Assembly: GCA_039025395.1 (NCBI GenBank)
Contig: JBCCOK010000025.1
Location: forward strand, 6,035 to 70,034
Origin: Hoeflea_A sp039025395
GTDB taxonomy: Bacteria; Pseudomonadota; Alphaproteobacteria; Rhizobiales; Rhizobiaceae
Length of the DNA: 64,000 nt
Direction: 5' to 3'
The notes beneath the pieces were generated by a model, which was given only the letters and a program-made list of their open reading frames with translations, ran no database searches and had not been told where the DNA came from. Position 1 is the first letter of the stretch. Each line of letters begins with the position of its first letter. This document shows, in pieces, positions 43,670-52,613 of the stretch. The position numbers and the translations under genes are program-made.

Positions 43670-44383
43670 CTATTCCTTGTTCCCGAAGAGCTTTTTGAGC
43701 ATTGAAGCCATAGGCCCTTTTCCGGCGTTGTCGGGCGATGCTGCCTCGGCAGAAGGACGGCTTTGCTGCGTCTGTTGAGCGGTTCCGGAACCTGCGGCCT
43801 TGTCATCATGCGCGCCACGGCCCGTTGCAATAGCCAGCTTGTTGAGGAAACCCGGATCGTCTCCCGTTACCAACAAGCCGAAATTGTCGGCGATGGCGTC
43901 AAGCAGATTTTCGACCCATTCGCGGTCGGCCTTGGCAAAATCGCCAAGTACGTGCGCCATGACGCGCTCCTTGGATCCAGGATGGCCGATGCCGATCCGC
44001 AGTCGCTTGAAACTCTTGCCGCAATGGGAGTCGATCGATTTGATACCGTTGTGGCCTCCATTGCCGCCGCCCATCTTAATGCGGACCTTACCGGGTGCCA
44101 GGTCGAGTTCGTCATACATGACGATAAGCTGTTCCGGCGTGAGCTTGAAAAAGCGCATCGCTTCGCCGACCGCTTCGCCGGAAAGGTTCATGAAGGTCTG
44201 CGGTTTGATGAGCAGGATTTTTTCGCCGCCGAGGTGGCCTTCGGCTGTCTCACTTTTGAACTTCGTGGACCAACCCGAAAAACCGTGGCGGCGGGCAATC
44301 GCGTCCGCCGCCATGAAGCCGATATTGTGGCGCTGTTTGGCATGGCGGCGTCCGGGATTTCCAAGGCCTGCGACAAGCAGCAT
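43670..44383 (-). CDS. pth: Peptidyl-tRNA hydrolase
   Basis: A 237-residue enzyme that frees tRNA from dropped-off peptidyl-tRNA. Core motifs: MLLVAGLGNPG, RHNIGFMAADA with the catalytic His, KPQTFMNLSGEAVGEAMRFF, MYDELDLAPGKVRIKMGGG and HNGIKSIDSHCGKSF. The C-terminal 45 residues are a linker rich in Ala, Ser and Gln ending KGPMASMLKKLFGNKE, an extension common in Rhizobiales. It lies between ychF and rplY. Confidence 0.96.
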   Translation of the reverse strand: MLLVAGLGNPGRRHAKQRHNIGFMAADAIARRHGFSGWSTKFKSETAEGHLGGEKILLIKPQTFMNLSGEAVGEAMRFFKLTPEQLIVMYDELDLAPGKVRIKMGGGNGGHNGIKSIDSHCGKSFKRLRIGIGHPGSKERVMAHVLGDFAKADREWVENLLDAIADNFGLLVTGDDPGFLNKLAIATGRGAHDDKAAGSGTAQQTQQSRPSAEAASPDNAGKGPMASMLKKLFGNKE

Positions 44384-44416
44384 TGCTCAGGTCCCAGCAT
44401 TCGAAAGGCAAAGCGA

Positions 44417-45094
44417 TCAGTCTTCGCTTTCGCCCTCTTCAGTTGCAGCTTCGTCGCCTTCGCCCTGCGCCTCTTCGCCCTCGACACCCTCTTCGGCGGC
44501 TTCTGCTTCTTCTTCTTCGCTCTTGAGGCCGGCCGGCGCGGCGATTGTCGCAATGGTGAAGTCACGATCGGTGATTGTCAGTTCGACGTCTTCCGGCAAG
44601 TCGATGGCCGAAATGTGGACCGCGTCGCCGATATCGAGCCCTGTTAGATCGGCAACAAACGCTTCCGGGATCTTGTCAGCGGGACAGCTGACTTCGACCG
44701 TGTGGCGAACCGTATTCAACACGCCGCCGCGTTTGATTCCCGGTGAATCATCTTCGTTGACGAATTGCATCGGGACTTCAACCGTCACGACGGTGTTCTT
44801 GGAAATGCGAAGGAAATCCACGTGCATGGTGAAATCACGGACCGGGTCCAACTGGTAGTCCTTCGGCAGGACGCGGATCTTCTGTCCATCGACATCAATC
44901 GTGGCAATGGTTGTCATGAAGCCACCACCGTGGATCTTCATCGTCACATCCTTGTAGGGCAGGGCGATGGATACGGGGGGTTGTTTATCGCCGTAGATGA
45001 CGGCGGGAATCATTCCGTTGCGGCGCAGTTCGCGGGCGGACCCCTTACCAACCCGATCACGCGCCTCGGCTTTAAGCTCATAGCTGTTGCTCAT
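44417..45094 (-). CDS. rplY: 50S ribosomal protein L25 (CTC form)
   Basis: A 225-residue L25/general-stress protein CTC that binds 5S rRNA. I use the ATG giving MSNSYELKAEARDRVGKGSA; extra upstream codons do not match. Motifs: ELRRNGMIPAVIYG and MKIHGGGFMTTIATIDVDGQ. The CTC-type C-terminal domain ends in an acidic tail rich in Glu and Ala (EGVEGEEAQGEGDEAATEE). Cotranscribed with pth and ychF. Confidence 0.95.
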   Translation of the reverse strand: MSNSYELKAEARDRVGKGSARELRRNGMIPAVIYGDKQPPVSIALPYKDVTMKIHGGGFMTTIATIDVDGQKIRVLPKDYQLDPVRDFTMHVDFLRISKNTVVTVEVPMQFVNEDDSPGIKRGGVLNTVRHTVEVSCPADKIPEAFVADLTGLDIGDAVHISAIDLPEDVELTITDRDFTIATIAAPAGLKSEEEEAEAAEEGVEGEEAQGEGDEAATEEGESED

Positions 45095-45334
45095 GGCTTG
45101 TCCTTTCGACGTACCTTTGTGGAGTGTCTTTCGAGCCCAAGCCCGCAAAAACATCGAGCGGCCGATGGCCGCCCCATCCGCGTTGCCTCCAAGGGTGTCT
45201 GCGCGGACGCGCGCTGTATAGCCGAGAGCCTATTTCTATGCAAGCATAATGCGGCATTTATCGGCGAACTGCCGGCCAAGGCTCCGCCGATGCTATTTCC
45301 ATCTTTCTTCAGGCCTGTGTGGTGCCCGCGCTGA

Positions 45335-46408
45335 CTAAGCCGGAAGCGCTCTGGCAGCATTCCAACGGCTGTAAAGCCACGCCGCATATGCAAAGATCAT
45401 GACCGAGATAACCAGTTCGCGCATCTCGCTGTACTCATGGCCGCCGACGAGCCGGTGGCCTTCGAAAACGAAGAAGATCTGGCTGATCAGCATGGATGCG
45501 AAGATGGCGAGCGGCAGTGCGCTGTGCGGTGCTTGCATGCGCCGATAAAAGGACCATGCGAGGGCAAGGCCAAGAAAGAAAAAGATCTGCAGGGGCACAA
45601 TACTCCAGCTCTCAAACAGGAAAGCGGTTAGCGGCAGCCCGGCGATGCCGACAAGCGGTGCGGGCACTATCGGTCTGAGTTGTCTTGCGATTGCGACGTT
45701 CGCGCTGTGGACCCAGATGGGCAGAACGCAGAATGCGAGCGCTGCACCCGTATAGTAGGCCAACTCGAAGCGATAGGTATAGAAATTGTGCAGGTTCGTT
45801 TCGTTCTGAATATTGGCGGCAAACATATCGGGTGTGGCCCAGCCAAGGTAGCTTTGCCCCCAGGAAATCTCTTCCATCAGCAACAAGAAGAGCATCAGTC
45901 CGCAAAGGGTTGTCACTGCCCTGAACGGGATGCCGAAAACCGGTTTCATACAGCCGGCATTTCGGGCAAGACTGAGCCTTATGAAGATCGCAACCGCAAT
46001 CGCGATAAGAACGGACTGCGCGAGCGATATGGCGCCGATTTCGCCTATATGCGCGAAGAAAGATTCAGGCTTCGCGATTGTCAGAACCACGGCCAGCAGC
46101 AGCAAGGTCGTGTTCAATACACCGACCGGCAATGCCCATTGAAAGTCCTGTCTTTTGCTTTCGACGCTCTTGAAGCTGCCATTCTGCACAAATACGGCAA
46201 GAATCGCGCCGGAAACTGCAGAAAGCATAAGGACCAGCAATTCCGGCGCGGAATAGGCAGCAGGCGTCCAGTCCGGCGGGAACTTTTCAAGCGGACGAAG
46301 GCCGGCGATGCTCGTGTTGAGGATAAGTGCCATAAAGGCGGCAATCGCACTCAGGAACAGAGCTGCAAATGTGAAACGCTGCTGATTGGCGTTTAAGGAT
46401 ACGCTCAT
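45335..46408 (-). CDS. Polytopic membrane protein with EEISWGQ motif, function unknown
   Basis: About 357 residues starting MSVSLNANQQRFTFAALFLS, with nine or ten membrane segments spread over its length. Between two helices it has EEISWGQSYLGW (179-190) and NIQNETNLHNFY (199-210), a polar pattern with acidic residues, His and Trp that I have seen in other unnamed bacterial membrane proteins. No function known. It stands alone between rplY and prs. A weak hairpin GGCGCA/TGCGCC at 46438-46454 lies before it. Confidence 0.75.
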   Translation of the reverse strand: MSVSLNANQQRFTFAALFLSAIAAFMALILNTSIAGLRPLEKFPPDWTPAAYSAPELLVLMLSAVSGAILAVFVQNGSFKSVESKRQDFQWALPVGVLNTTLLLLAVVLTIAKPESFFAHIGEIGAISLAQSVLIAIAVAIFIRLSLARNAGCMKPVFGIPFRAVTTLCGLMLFLLLMEEISWGQSYLGWATPDMFAANIQNETNLHNFYTYRFELAYYTGAALAFCVLPIWVHSANVAIARQLRPIVPAPLVGIAGLPLTAFLFESWSIVPLQIFFFLGLALAWSFYRRMQAPHSALPLAIFASMLISQIFFVFEGHRLVGGHEYSEMRELVISVMIFAYAAWLYSRWNAARALPA

Positions 46409-46542
46409 AGGACAATCCACCGAAGCTGCATCCAAATGGCGCAAAATGTGCGCCTTTGCCAGCCACAGTTGAAGTTATGGTAAATCCGGAGAAGTCGCTG
46501 GATGCATGACGACGCGCGATGGGCGTCTCATGGACCAGCGTG

Positions 46543-47475
46543 TCAGTCGAACAGGCTGGATACGGACTCTTCCGAAGCCGTGCGGGAAATGGCTTCGCCG
46601 ATCAGGTTCGAAGTTGAAATGACACGAATATTGTGTGCGTTCTGCACTGCCGACGTCGGCTGGATCGAGTCGGTGATCACCAGCTCTTTCAGTTTCGACG
46701 ATGTGACCCTTGCCACGGCGCCGCCCGATAATACGCCATGGGTGATATAGGCGGTGACACTTGTGGCATTGTTGTCAAGAAGCGCTTCGGCGGCGTTACA
46801 CAGGGTACCGCCGGAATCAACGATATCATCGATCAGGATACAGTCTTTGCCCGACACATCGCCGATGACATTCATGACCTCGGACTCGCCCGGCCTGTCC
46901 CGCCGTTTGTCGACGATGGCAAGCAGCGCATCGAGCCGTTTGGCCAGCGCTCTTGCCCGGACAACGCCGCCTGTATCCGGCGAGACCACCATCACGTTCG
47001 AAACGTCGTAGTTGTCCTTGACGTCGCGGGCGAGGATAGGCACTGCGAACAGGTTGTCGGTTGGAATGTCGAAAAATCCCTGAATTTGGCCTGCATGAAG
47101 GTCGAGAGTCAGGACCCGGTTTGCGCCTGCCTCGGTAATCATGTTGGCAACGAGCTTTGCCGATATAGGCGTGCGCGGACCGGCTTTTCGGTCCTGACGC
47201 GCGTAGCCGAAGTAAGGCAGTACAGCGGTGATGCGCCGCGCCGAGGCGCGCCTTGCCGCATCCGTCATGATCAGCAGTTCCATCAGGTGATCGTTCGCAG
47301 GGTAGGCGGTCGACTGGATGATGAAAACATCCTCGCCGCGCACATTCTCCTTGATCTCCACGAAAATTTCCTGGTCTGCGAAGCGCCGGACGATAGCGTT
47401 GCCGAGGGGAATGTTGAGGTAACCACAGATGGACTCTGCCAGGAACCGGTTTGAATTGCCCGCGAAGAGTTTCAT
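46543..47475 (-). CDS. prs: Ribose-phosphate pyrophosphokinase
   Basis: Makes PRPP from ribose 5-phosphate and ATP, for nucleotides, histidine and tryptophan. 310 residues, class I. Motifs: MKLFAGNSNRFLAESICGYL, RFADQEIFVEIKENVRGEDV, YFGYARQDRKAGPRTPISAK, TLDLHAGQIQGFFDIPTDNL and the PRPP loop DCILIDDIVDSGGTLCNAAE. Usual order near ychF-pth-rplY in Rhizobiales. Confidence 0.97.
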   Translation of the reverse strand: MKLFAGNSNRFLAESICGYLNIPLGNAIVRRFADQEIFVEIKENVRGEDVFIIQSTAYPANDHLMELLIMTDAARRASARRITAVLPYFGYARQDRKAGPRTPISAKLVANMITEAGANRVLTLDLHAGQIQGFFDIPTDNLFAVPILARDVKDNYDVSNVMVVSPDTGGVVRARALAKRLDALLAIVDKRRDRPGESEVMNVIGDVSGKDCILIDDIVDSGGTLCNAAEALLDNNATSVTAYITHGVLSGGAVARVTSSKLKELVITDSIQPTSAVQNAHNIRVISTSNLIGEAISRTASEESVSSLFD

Positions 47476-47615
47476 GACGGCGCTGCCTGTCTTGGTATCC
47501 CTGTTGGCGGGCGTTTTAGCGGGGTTCAGCGCGAATGCAAGTGTTTGAACCGGAATATTGGGCTCTTATCCAAGACTAACAGGCTGTTATCCAAGGATTG
47601 CAGGTTGTCCCTTAC

Positions 47616-48353
47616 TCAGCCGCCAGCCTGGGTGCGCCATGCCATGTAATCGGCAATGGTGCGCGCGGCGATTGCTTCCATCGTCGCAGCCTGAACAACA
47701 TCCCAAGGATCAGCCGACGTTCCGGGCGCGGCTTCCTGACCCCTGATGCGGTGCAGGCGTGTGCCGGTCGTATCGAGCACGTCCCACACAAAGCCTACCG
47801 TCGTCTTGTCTCCATCTGCAAAGGCCGAGAAATAGCCCTTCAAAATATGGTTGGTGCTGCTGTCGCCCGACTGAACAATGACGAGGCCACGTGCGCGGGC
47901 TTCGTTGCCAAGCTGCCGGGAGAGCGGCTGTATGGCTTCTACCGGTGCACCGATCACAGGGGTAAAGCTGATCGCGGTCTGACTGGGCGCCGCGGGCAGG
48001 GCAGAGGTTGTGGTCCGCGCGTCCGGAGCGGGAGGCGGAGTCTGGTTTGCGGGTAATGCCTGGTTTGCGGGTAATGCCTGGTTTGCAGGCGGCGGAGGGG
48101 TTGCGGGCGAAACGTTGGTTACCTGTCCCTGCGTGATCGTTGTCTGATCGGCCGGCGGCTGACCGACGGGTGCGCCGGGATTTTCCGGATTGACCGGAAC
48201 CGGGTTGACGGATGGTACGTCCGCCTGCGGGCGAAGCCAGGTGGTATCAAGCGCTTCGCGCGTGCTGCAGCCGGCAATAAAGATCACCAGCGTCATCGTC
48301 AGAATTGTGACTGCGGGCAGCATAGGCAAGCTTGGTCCACTCCTTGTGTTCAT
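47616..48353 (-). CDS. Putative lipoprotein with Pro/Ala-rich repeat linker
   Basis: About 245 residues from the ATG at 48353. The N-terminus is a lipoprotein signal (LTMTLVIFIAGCST, lipobox IAGC). Next comes a linker of about 100 residues rich in Pro, Ala, Asn and Gln with the repeat ALPANQ, then a compact domain (SFTPVIGAPVEAIQPLSRQL, GNEARARGLVIVQSGD, LKGYFSAFADGDKTTVGFVW). I do not recognise that domain. It ends the lgt-midA-pgeF-M24 gene run, so it may itself be a substrate of Lgt. Confidence 0.75.
   Translation of the reverse strand: MNTRSGPSLPMLPAVTILTMTLVIFIAGCSTREALDTTWLRPQADVPSVNPVPVNPENPGAPVGQPPADQTTITQGQVTNVSPATPPPPANQALPANQALPANQTPPPAPDARTTTSALPAAPSQTAISFTPVIGAPVEAIQPLSRQLGNEARARGLVIVQSGDSSTNHILKGYFSAFADGDKTTVGFVWDVLDTTGTRLHRIRGQEAAPGTSADPWDVVQAATMEAIAARTIADYMAWRTQAGG
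48042..48086. repeat. 18-base tandem repeat in the lipoprotein gene
   Basis: CTGGTTTGCGGGTAATGC occurs at 48042-48059 and 48060-48077, and its first nine bases again at 48078-48086. In the lipoprotein this gives the repeated ALPANQ block. Copy number could vary by slippage. Confidence 0.9.
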
Positions 48354-48363
48354 CGGAAAACGG

Positions 48364-49515
48364 CTAATCGACAAGCAGATCGAGCGTATGGCCGGAAAGT
48401 GCAGCCGGGTCTTCGTCGGTCGTCAAATAGCTGTGTCCAAGTGTCATTGCCGTGTTGGATTCAGAGTCCATAATGATCATGTGTACGAACAGAGACATGT
48501 CGGCTCTGATGGCCTGCTCGTTGCCGGAGTAGAACATCTCCCGTTCCATCCAGCTAGGAGCAAATCGTGCACCAAGAGAATAGCCGCAAGCATTCAGCCG
48601 ATGCCTCGTCAGCCCGCGGTCTTCCATGACCTTGGCATGGGTAGCGAAGACATCGCCGAAATTATGGCCGGGACGCAGCACTTTTTCGATTTCCTCAAGC
48701 GTTTCACGACAAACATCGTAAAGTTCCAGATGCCTTTCGGTCGGCTTGCCAACCACGATGGTTCGCATCATCGCCACGTGGTAGTGCCGATACACCCCTG
48801 CCCATTCGAGGGTCAGCTGATCCTGTTCATCAAGCTTGCGGCGTCCGGATTTGTAACGGCAAAGGAGTGCATCGGTGCCTGACCCGATAATGAACTCATT
48901 GCCGGGATAATCGCCACCGCCGGCAAAAACCGCGCCTTGCATCGCCGCCAGAATATCCGCTTCGTCGCCGCCGGGTTTGATCAGCGGCAGTGCGGCATCC
49001 AACGCGGCATCCGCAAGGCCGGCGGCGGTCTTGATATAGTCGATCTCCGCCGGGCTCTTGATCAGCCTCAGCGCGGAAATCATGCCGGATGCATCAGTCA
49101 GTTCGCCGAAGGACTGAAGTTGGTTATCCAGTTTGCGGCAGTTCGATCCGGTCAGACCGTGGGTGTCATACTCGACGCCGATACGGCATCCAAGCAGGTC
49201 GAGATCGTCCAACAGGTCTTTGAGATCCATCGTCGGATCGGCGTTCGCGCGATCCGTCCAGACCGAGATGTTCTCAACAATCGATGTGTGTCGCGCCTGG
49301 CGCAGGTCTGCGGATCGCGTTAACAGGTTCATCGAACCGTCCGCTTTGACCACCAGCGTCTGAAAGAAGCAGAAGCCGAACGTATCGTATCCGGTGAGCC
49401 AGAACATGCTCTCCTGAGAAAACAGGAGCATGGCGTCCAACTCGCTGTCTTGCATAGCATCGAGGAGACGGCGCATTCGCCAATTGTACTCTTCCCTGTC
49501 AAAGTGCAGTGCCAC
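48364..49515 (-). CDS. M24-fold hydrolase lacking canonical metal ligands (ectoine-hydrolase-like)
   Basis: About 383 residues. The start is a GTG at 49515 behind GGGAGGTGA; upstream in-frame codons overlap pgeF. The N-terminal creatinase domain (LLFSQESMFWLTGYDTFGFC) and the C-terminal pita-bread fold are complete. Where M24 peptidases have metal ligands, this protein reads LTLEWAG (234-240), HVAMMRT (246-252), NACGYSLGARF (308-318) and LFVHMIIMD (342-350): the two Asp, the His and a Glu are gone. This pattern resembles ectoine hydrolases (DoeA/EutD), but no other ectoine gene is here. So a non-peptidase hydrolase is likely. Confidence 0.82.
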   Translation of the reverse strand: MALHFDREEYNWRMRRLLDAMQDSELDAMLLFSQESMFWLTGYDTFGFCFFQTLVVKADGSMNLLTRSADLRQARHTSIVENISVWTDRANADPTMDLKDLLDDLDLLGCRIGVEYDTHGLTGSNCRKLDNQLQSFGELTDASGMISALRLIKSPAEIDYIKTAAGLADAALDAALPLIKPGGDEADILAAMQGAVFAGGGDYPGNEFIIGSGTDALLCRYKSGRRKLDEQDQLTLEWAGVYRHYHVAMMRTIVVGKPTERHLELYDVCRETLEEIEKVLRPGHNFGDVFATHAKVMEDRGLTRHRLNACGYSLGARFAPSWMEREMFYSGNEQAIRADMSLFVHMIIMDSESNTAMTLGHSYLTTDEDPAALSGHTLDLLVD

Positions 49516-50317
49516 GCTCACCTCCCTCAACAATGCTGATTGCTGAAATCTGTCGTCCGTAATCGGGTTCATTGCGATGTGTGGTGCGCCGGTAGGAGTA
49601 AAACTGCGTCTCGTCGGCGTAGGTGCAGTGACCGGAATAGTGGGCGTTCACACCGGAGCGGATCAGGCGGTCGATGATGTAGGCCTGCAGATCGAATTGC
49701 CTGCGATCCTGGCGCGGCGATTCTGTGAAATAGGTCTCATGCTGGCGGTCCAGTTCAACAAAACGGCCAACAAATTCGGGCCCCACTTCGTAATTTTCGC
49801 CGCTGATTGTGGGACCGAGGCATGCTGTAATGCGCTGCCGCTGCGCCCCGAAACGTTCCATCGCGCCTATCGTGTTCTCAAGAATACCGTCCAGTGCGCC
49901 GCGCCAGCCGGCATGGGCTGCGGCGACGACACCGGCCTGCGGGTCAGCAAGCAGGACCGGACCGCAATCGGCGGTGAGGACGCCAACAATCACGCCCGGC
50001 GTTGCCGAAACGACGGCGTCGGCTTTCGGTCGGTCGCCACTAAGCGGGCCGTCGACAATCAGGACATCGGTAGAATGCACCTGATAGGGCGTTACCAGAT
50101 TTTCGACCGGAAGGGCGAACCAATTGCAAATGCGGCTGCGGTTCTCCAGCACGTCATTACGATCGTCATCCGAACCAAGCCCGGCGTTAAGGCCTGCGTA
50201 AATGCCTGCCGAGACTCCGCCTGAGCGGGTAAAAAAGCCATGGCGGATTGGTGTTCCGGCACAGCTTTCGTCCAGTGCATTGCTGGTGATCGGTTGAGGT
50301 CGCCCCTGCTCAAGCAT
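49499..50317 (-). CDS. pgeF: Peptidoglycan editing factor / purine nucleoside phosphorylase-like laccase-domain protein
   Basis: About 272 residues starting MLEQGRPQPITS. The YfiH/DUF152 fold is clear: IRHGFFTRSGGVSAGIYAGL, NLVTPYQVHSTDV, VLTADCGPVLLADPQ with Cys, AAHAGWRGALDGILENTIGA with His and ACLGPTISGENYEVG. Metal ligands (His, Cys, His) are present. In E. coli PgeF removes wrong residues from peptidoglycan precursors. It overlaps the M24 gene by 17 bases. Confidence 0.93.
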   Translation of the reverse strand: MLEQGRPQPITSNALDESCAGTPIRHGFFTRSGGVSAGIYAGLNAGLGSDDDRNDVLENRSRICNWFALPVENLVTPYQVHSTDVLIVDGPLSGDRPKADAVVSATPGVIVGVLTADCGPVLLADPQAGVVAAAHAGWRGALDGILENTIGAMERFGAQRQRITACLGPTISGENYEVGPEFVGRFVELDRQHETYFTESPRQDRRQFDLQAYIIDRLIRSGVNAHYSGHCTYADETQFYSYRRTTHRNEPDYGRQISAISIVEGGERGTAL

Positions 50318-50414
50318 GGCTGGCCTTTCAGTGTGACGTCCGCGGCGATGGTGATCAATGAGGACGTTTCTGTCAATCACTCACACTGGCAACTTTGCGC
50401 GGTTTTCAACACGT

Positions 50415-51506
50415 TCAAGTAGTAGCGTCGCCGAATGGTGGCACTGGCGTTGCGTCGCTGCCTAGGCATAAAACTCTGAAAAGATTGCCCATCTGTCCAC
50501 TCCCGGTTCCTGCGAGACGGTTTGCTGCATGACGTATCTCATTCTGGACAACGGCTGTTTTTTGCGCACCCAGTGCGCCTGCGCGTTCAAGAAGCCCGAG
50601 GGAGATCAGGAATTGGCCCTGGGAGATGACGGGCCACACATGGGCGCCTTCAAGGCGTGCTGCGTTGGCGAGGGCCTCGAAGTCGACATGGCTTGTCAGG
50701 TCGCATTCGCCCGGCGTGGAAAGAACGTCGGCATAGCGGTGCCGGCGGACAGCCTGCAGCGTTTCGCCGGGCTTGCTGATGTCATGGCCGTAGTCGATCG
50801 CGAGCGCGCTGCCGCCTTCGCGCACGAGCCGTGCGCCGATGCGTGACATCAGCGCTTCGCGGGCTGGAGCGATTTCAATGATCTGCCCAAGAGATGCATC
50901 TTGCGCCCATGCGGGCGGATCAAGCGCTGCCGGTCCAGCCTGGAAAGCGAGCTTGCCCGCGTTTCCGACGATAATTGTCCGCTCCCGCCAGCCATGATCG
51001 GTATAAACGAACTGGCGAATCGGAATGGCATCGAAGAGCTCATTGCTGAACAACAGGGTGAAGCCGTTCTCTATCTCGTCGAGGTCTTTGTGCCAATGGA
51101 TTGGTGCAGATGCGGTTTTCAGCGTCTTCTGCTGGATGGCGCGGAGCCGCGGGCTGGTTTCGACGAGATGTGCGTTGGCCGCGGCCAGGAGGTCCGGCGC
51201 AAGCTCGCCGATGACCCGTTGCACATCTGCCATCAATGTTCCCCGGCCCGGGCCGATCTCGACCAGCCGGACGGCTTCAGGCCGGCTGTATGCCTGCCAG
51301 GCAAGCACCAACCAGACGCCGATCATTTCGCCGAAAAGCTGGCTGATTTCCGGAGCGGTGGTGAAATCGCCGGAGACGCCGAACGGCTCTTGGTGCGTAT
51401 AATAGCCATGGTCGGGATCATACAGGCAGATCGCCATGTACTCATTGACGCTGATCGGCCCGTTACGGTCGATCAGGCGGCGGATCTTTTTCTCCAGCGG
51501 CGTCAA
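50415..51506 (-). CDS. SAM-dependent methyltransferase, MidA/NDUFAF7 family
   Basis: A 363-residue class I methyltransferase. The start is a TTG (TTGACGCCG) whose bases overlap the lgt stop (TTGA). It opens with TPLEKKIRRLIDRNGPISVN EYM, as in MidA, then PEISQLFGEMIGVWL, the SAM loop VEIGPGRGTLMADV and LFSNELFDAIPIRQFVY. The mitochondrial member methylates an Arg of complex I subunit NDUFS2; a similar role in bacteria is inference. Cotranscribed with lgt and pgeF. Confidence 0.92.
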   Translation of the reverse strand: MTPLEKKIRRLIDRNGPISVNEYMAICLYDPDHGYYTHQEPFGVSGDFTTAPEISQLFGEMIGVWLVLAWQAYSRPEAVRLVEIGPGRGTLMADVQRVIGELAPDLLAAANAHLVETSPRLRAIQQKTLKTASAPIHWHKDLDEIENGFTLLFSNELFDAIPIRQFVYTDHGWRERTIIVGNAGKLAFQAGPAALDPPAWAQDASLGQIIEIAPAREALMSRIGARLVREGGSALAIDYGHDISKPGETLQAVRRHRYADVLSTPGECDLTSHVDFEALANAARLEGAHVWPVISQGQFLISLGLLERAGALGAQKTAVVQNEIRHAANRLAGTGSGQMGNLFRVLCLGSDATPVPPFGDATT

Positions 51507-52363
51507 TTCCCGGTGTCACCTTTCTCAGCCGGTGCCGGCGCTGCAGCTTCCCGGGCGATCGCCATGGCACCAAGGCCGACGATCAGCATGGGTAGCGACA
51601 GGATCATCCCCATGGTGAGCCAGCCGCCGAACAGGTAGCCGATGTGGGCGTCCGGTTCGCGAAAGAACTCGACAAGGATGCGGCTTGCAGCGTAGCCGGC
51701 GAGAAAAGCACCACCTACGTAAGACGGGCGTGAGAGCCGGTGAAAACGGAATATGAGGACAAAGAGGAAGAGAAAGAGAACCGGGCCTTCGAGAATTGCC
51801 TCATAGAGTTGGCTGGGGTGTCTCGGTTCAGGTCCGCCGGTCGGAAATACGACCGCCCAGGGGACATCACTCACTCTGCCCCAGAGTTCGGAATTGATGA
51901 AATTCGCCAGCCTGCCAAGGAACAGGCCGACGGGCGCTGATGCGGCGACAACATCGAACAGGCTGAATGCTGAAAAGCCACGACTTCTCGCAAACAGGAT
52001 CATCGCGAGTATCGTTCCCACCAATCCGCCATGAAATGACATGCCGCCTTTCCAGATCTGCAGGATGCGCAGCGGATTGTCGGCAAATTGCGCGAAATCG
52101 TAAAACAGGATGTATCCGAGCCGCCCCCCCAGCACGATCCCGACCGCTGCCCACAAAAGAAAGTCATCGATATCGTTGACCTTCATGGCCGACCTGCCGT
52201 TGTGCCAAAGCTGGTCCCTAGCGACGACCGCACGGGCATATCTCCAGCCGATGAGTATTCCCGCAACATAGGCAAGCCCGTACCAGTGCACCGCGAGAGG
52301 ACCGACTGAAAACAGGACCGGATCGATATTGGGAAAGGGCATAGCCGCTTGCGCAGGATGCAT
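51503..52363 (-). CDS. lgt: Prolipoprotein diacylglyceryl transferase
   Basis: Attaches diacylglycerol to the lipobox Cys of prolipoproteins, first step of lipoprotein maturation in the inner membrane. 286 residues, seven membrane segments. Motifs: VHWYGLAYVAGILIGWRYA, GGRLGYILFYDF, MSFHGGLVGTILAMILFAR, the signature GLFLGRLANFINSELWGRVS and PRHPSQLYEAILEG. First gene of the minus-strand run down to the lipoprotein. The start could also be the ATG seven codons later. Confidence 0.96.
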   Translation of the reverse strand: MHPAQAAMPFPNIDPVLFSVGPLAVHWYGLAYVAGILIGWRYARAVVARDQLWHNGRSAMKVNDIDDFLLWAAVGIVLGGRLGYILFYDFAQFADNPLRILQIWKGGMSFHGGLVGTILAMILFARSRGFSAFSLFDVVAASAPVGLFLGRLANFINSELWGRVSDVPWAVVFPTGGPEPRHPSQLYEAILEGPVLFLFLFVLIFRFHRLSRPSYVGGAFLAGYAASRILVEFFREPDAHIGYLFGGWLTMGMILSLPMLIVGLGAMAIAREAAAPAPAEKGDTGN

Positions 52364-52549
52364 GAGAATCCGCCATGTCTTGGAGCGTATGGTAGGCGGA
52401 ACATGCAGGTGGCGGCACGCCGGGTCAAGGGTTGCAACTGCTGCTGCCAGCGCCTAACTGATTATGCAGCGCAACGGCATGCGACGGAGGCACTGGGCCG
52501 CCGGGACATGACGGCGCTTGCAAATTGGGCGACGCAATGCTCATGCAGC

Positions 52550-52579
52550 GTTGAGGCCTATGCAGTTGAGGCCTATGCA
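52550..52579. repeat. 15-base tandem duplication upstream of ubiK
   Basis: GTTGAGGCCTATGCA occurs twice head to tail (52550-52564, 52565-52579), followed by a partial third (CAGTGAGGCC). It lies 35 bases before the ubiK start, in the promoter or leader. The rest of the 250-base gap to lgt shows no gene. Confidence 0.85.
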
Positions 52580-52613
52580 ACAGTGAGGCCCATAAAAAGG
52601 TGAGGCAAAGACA

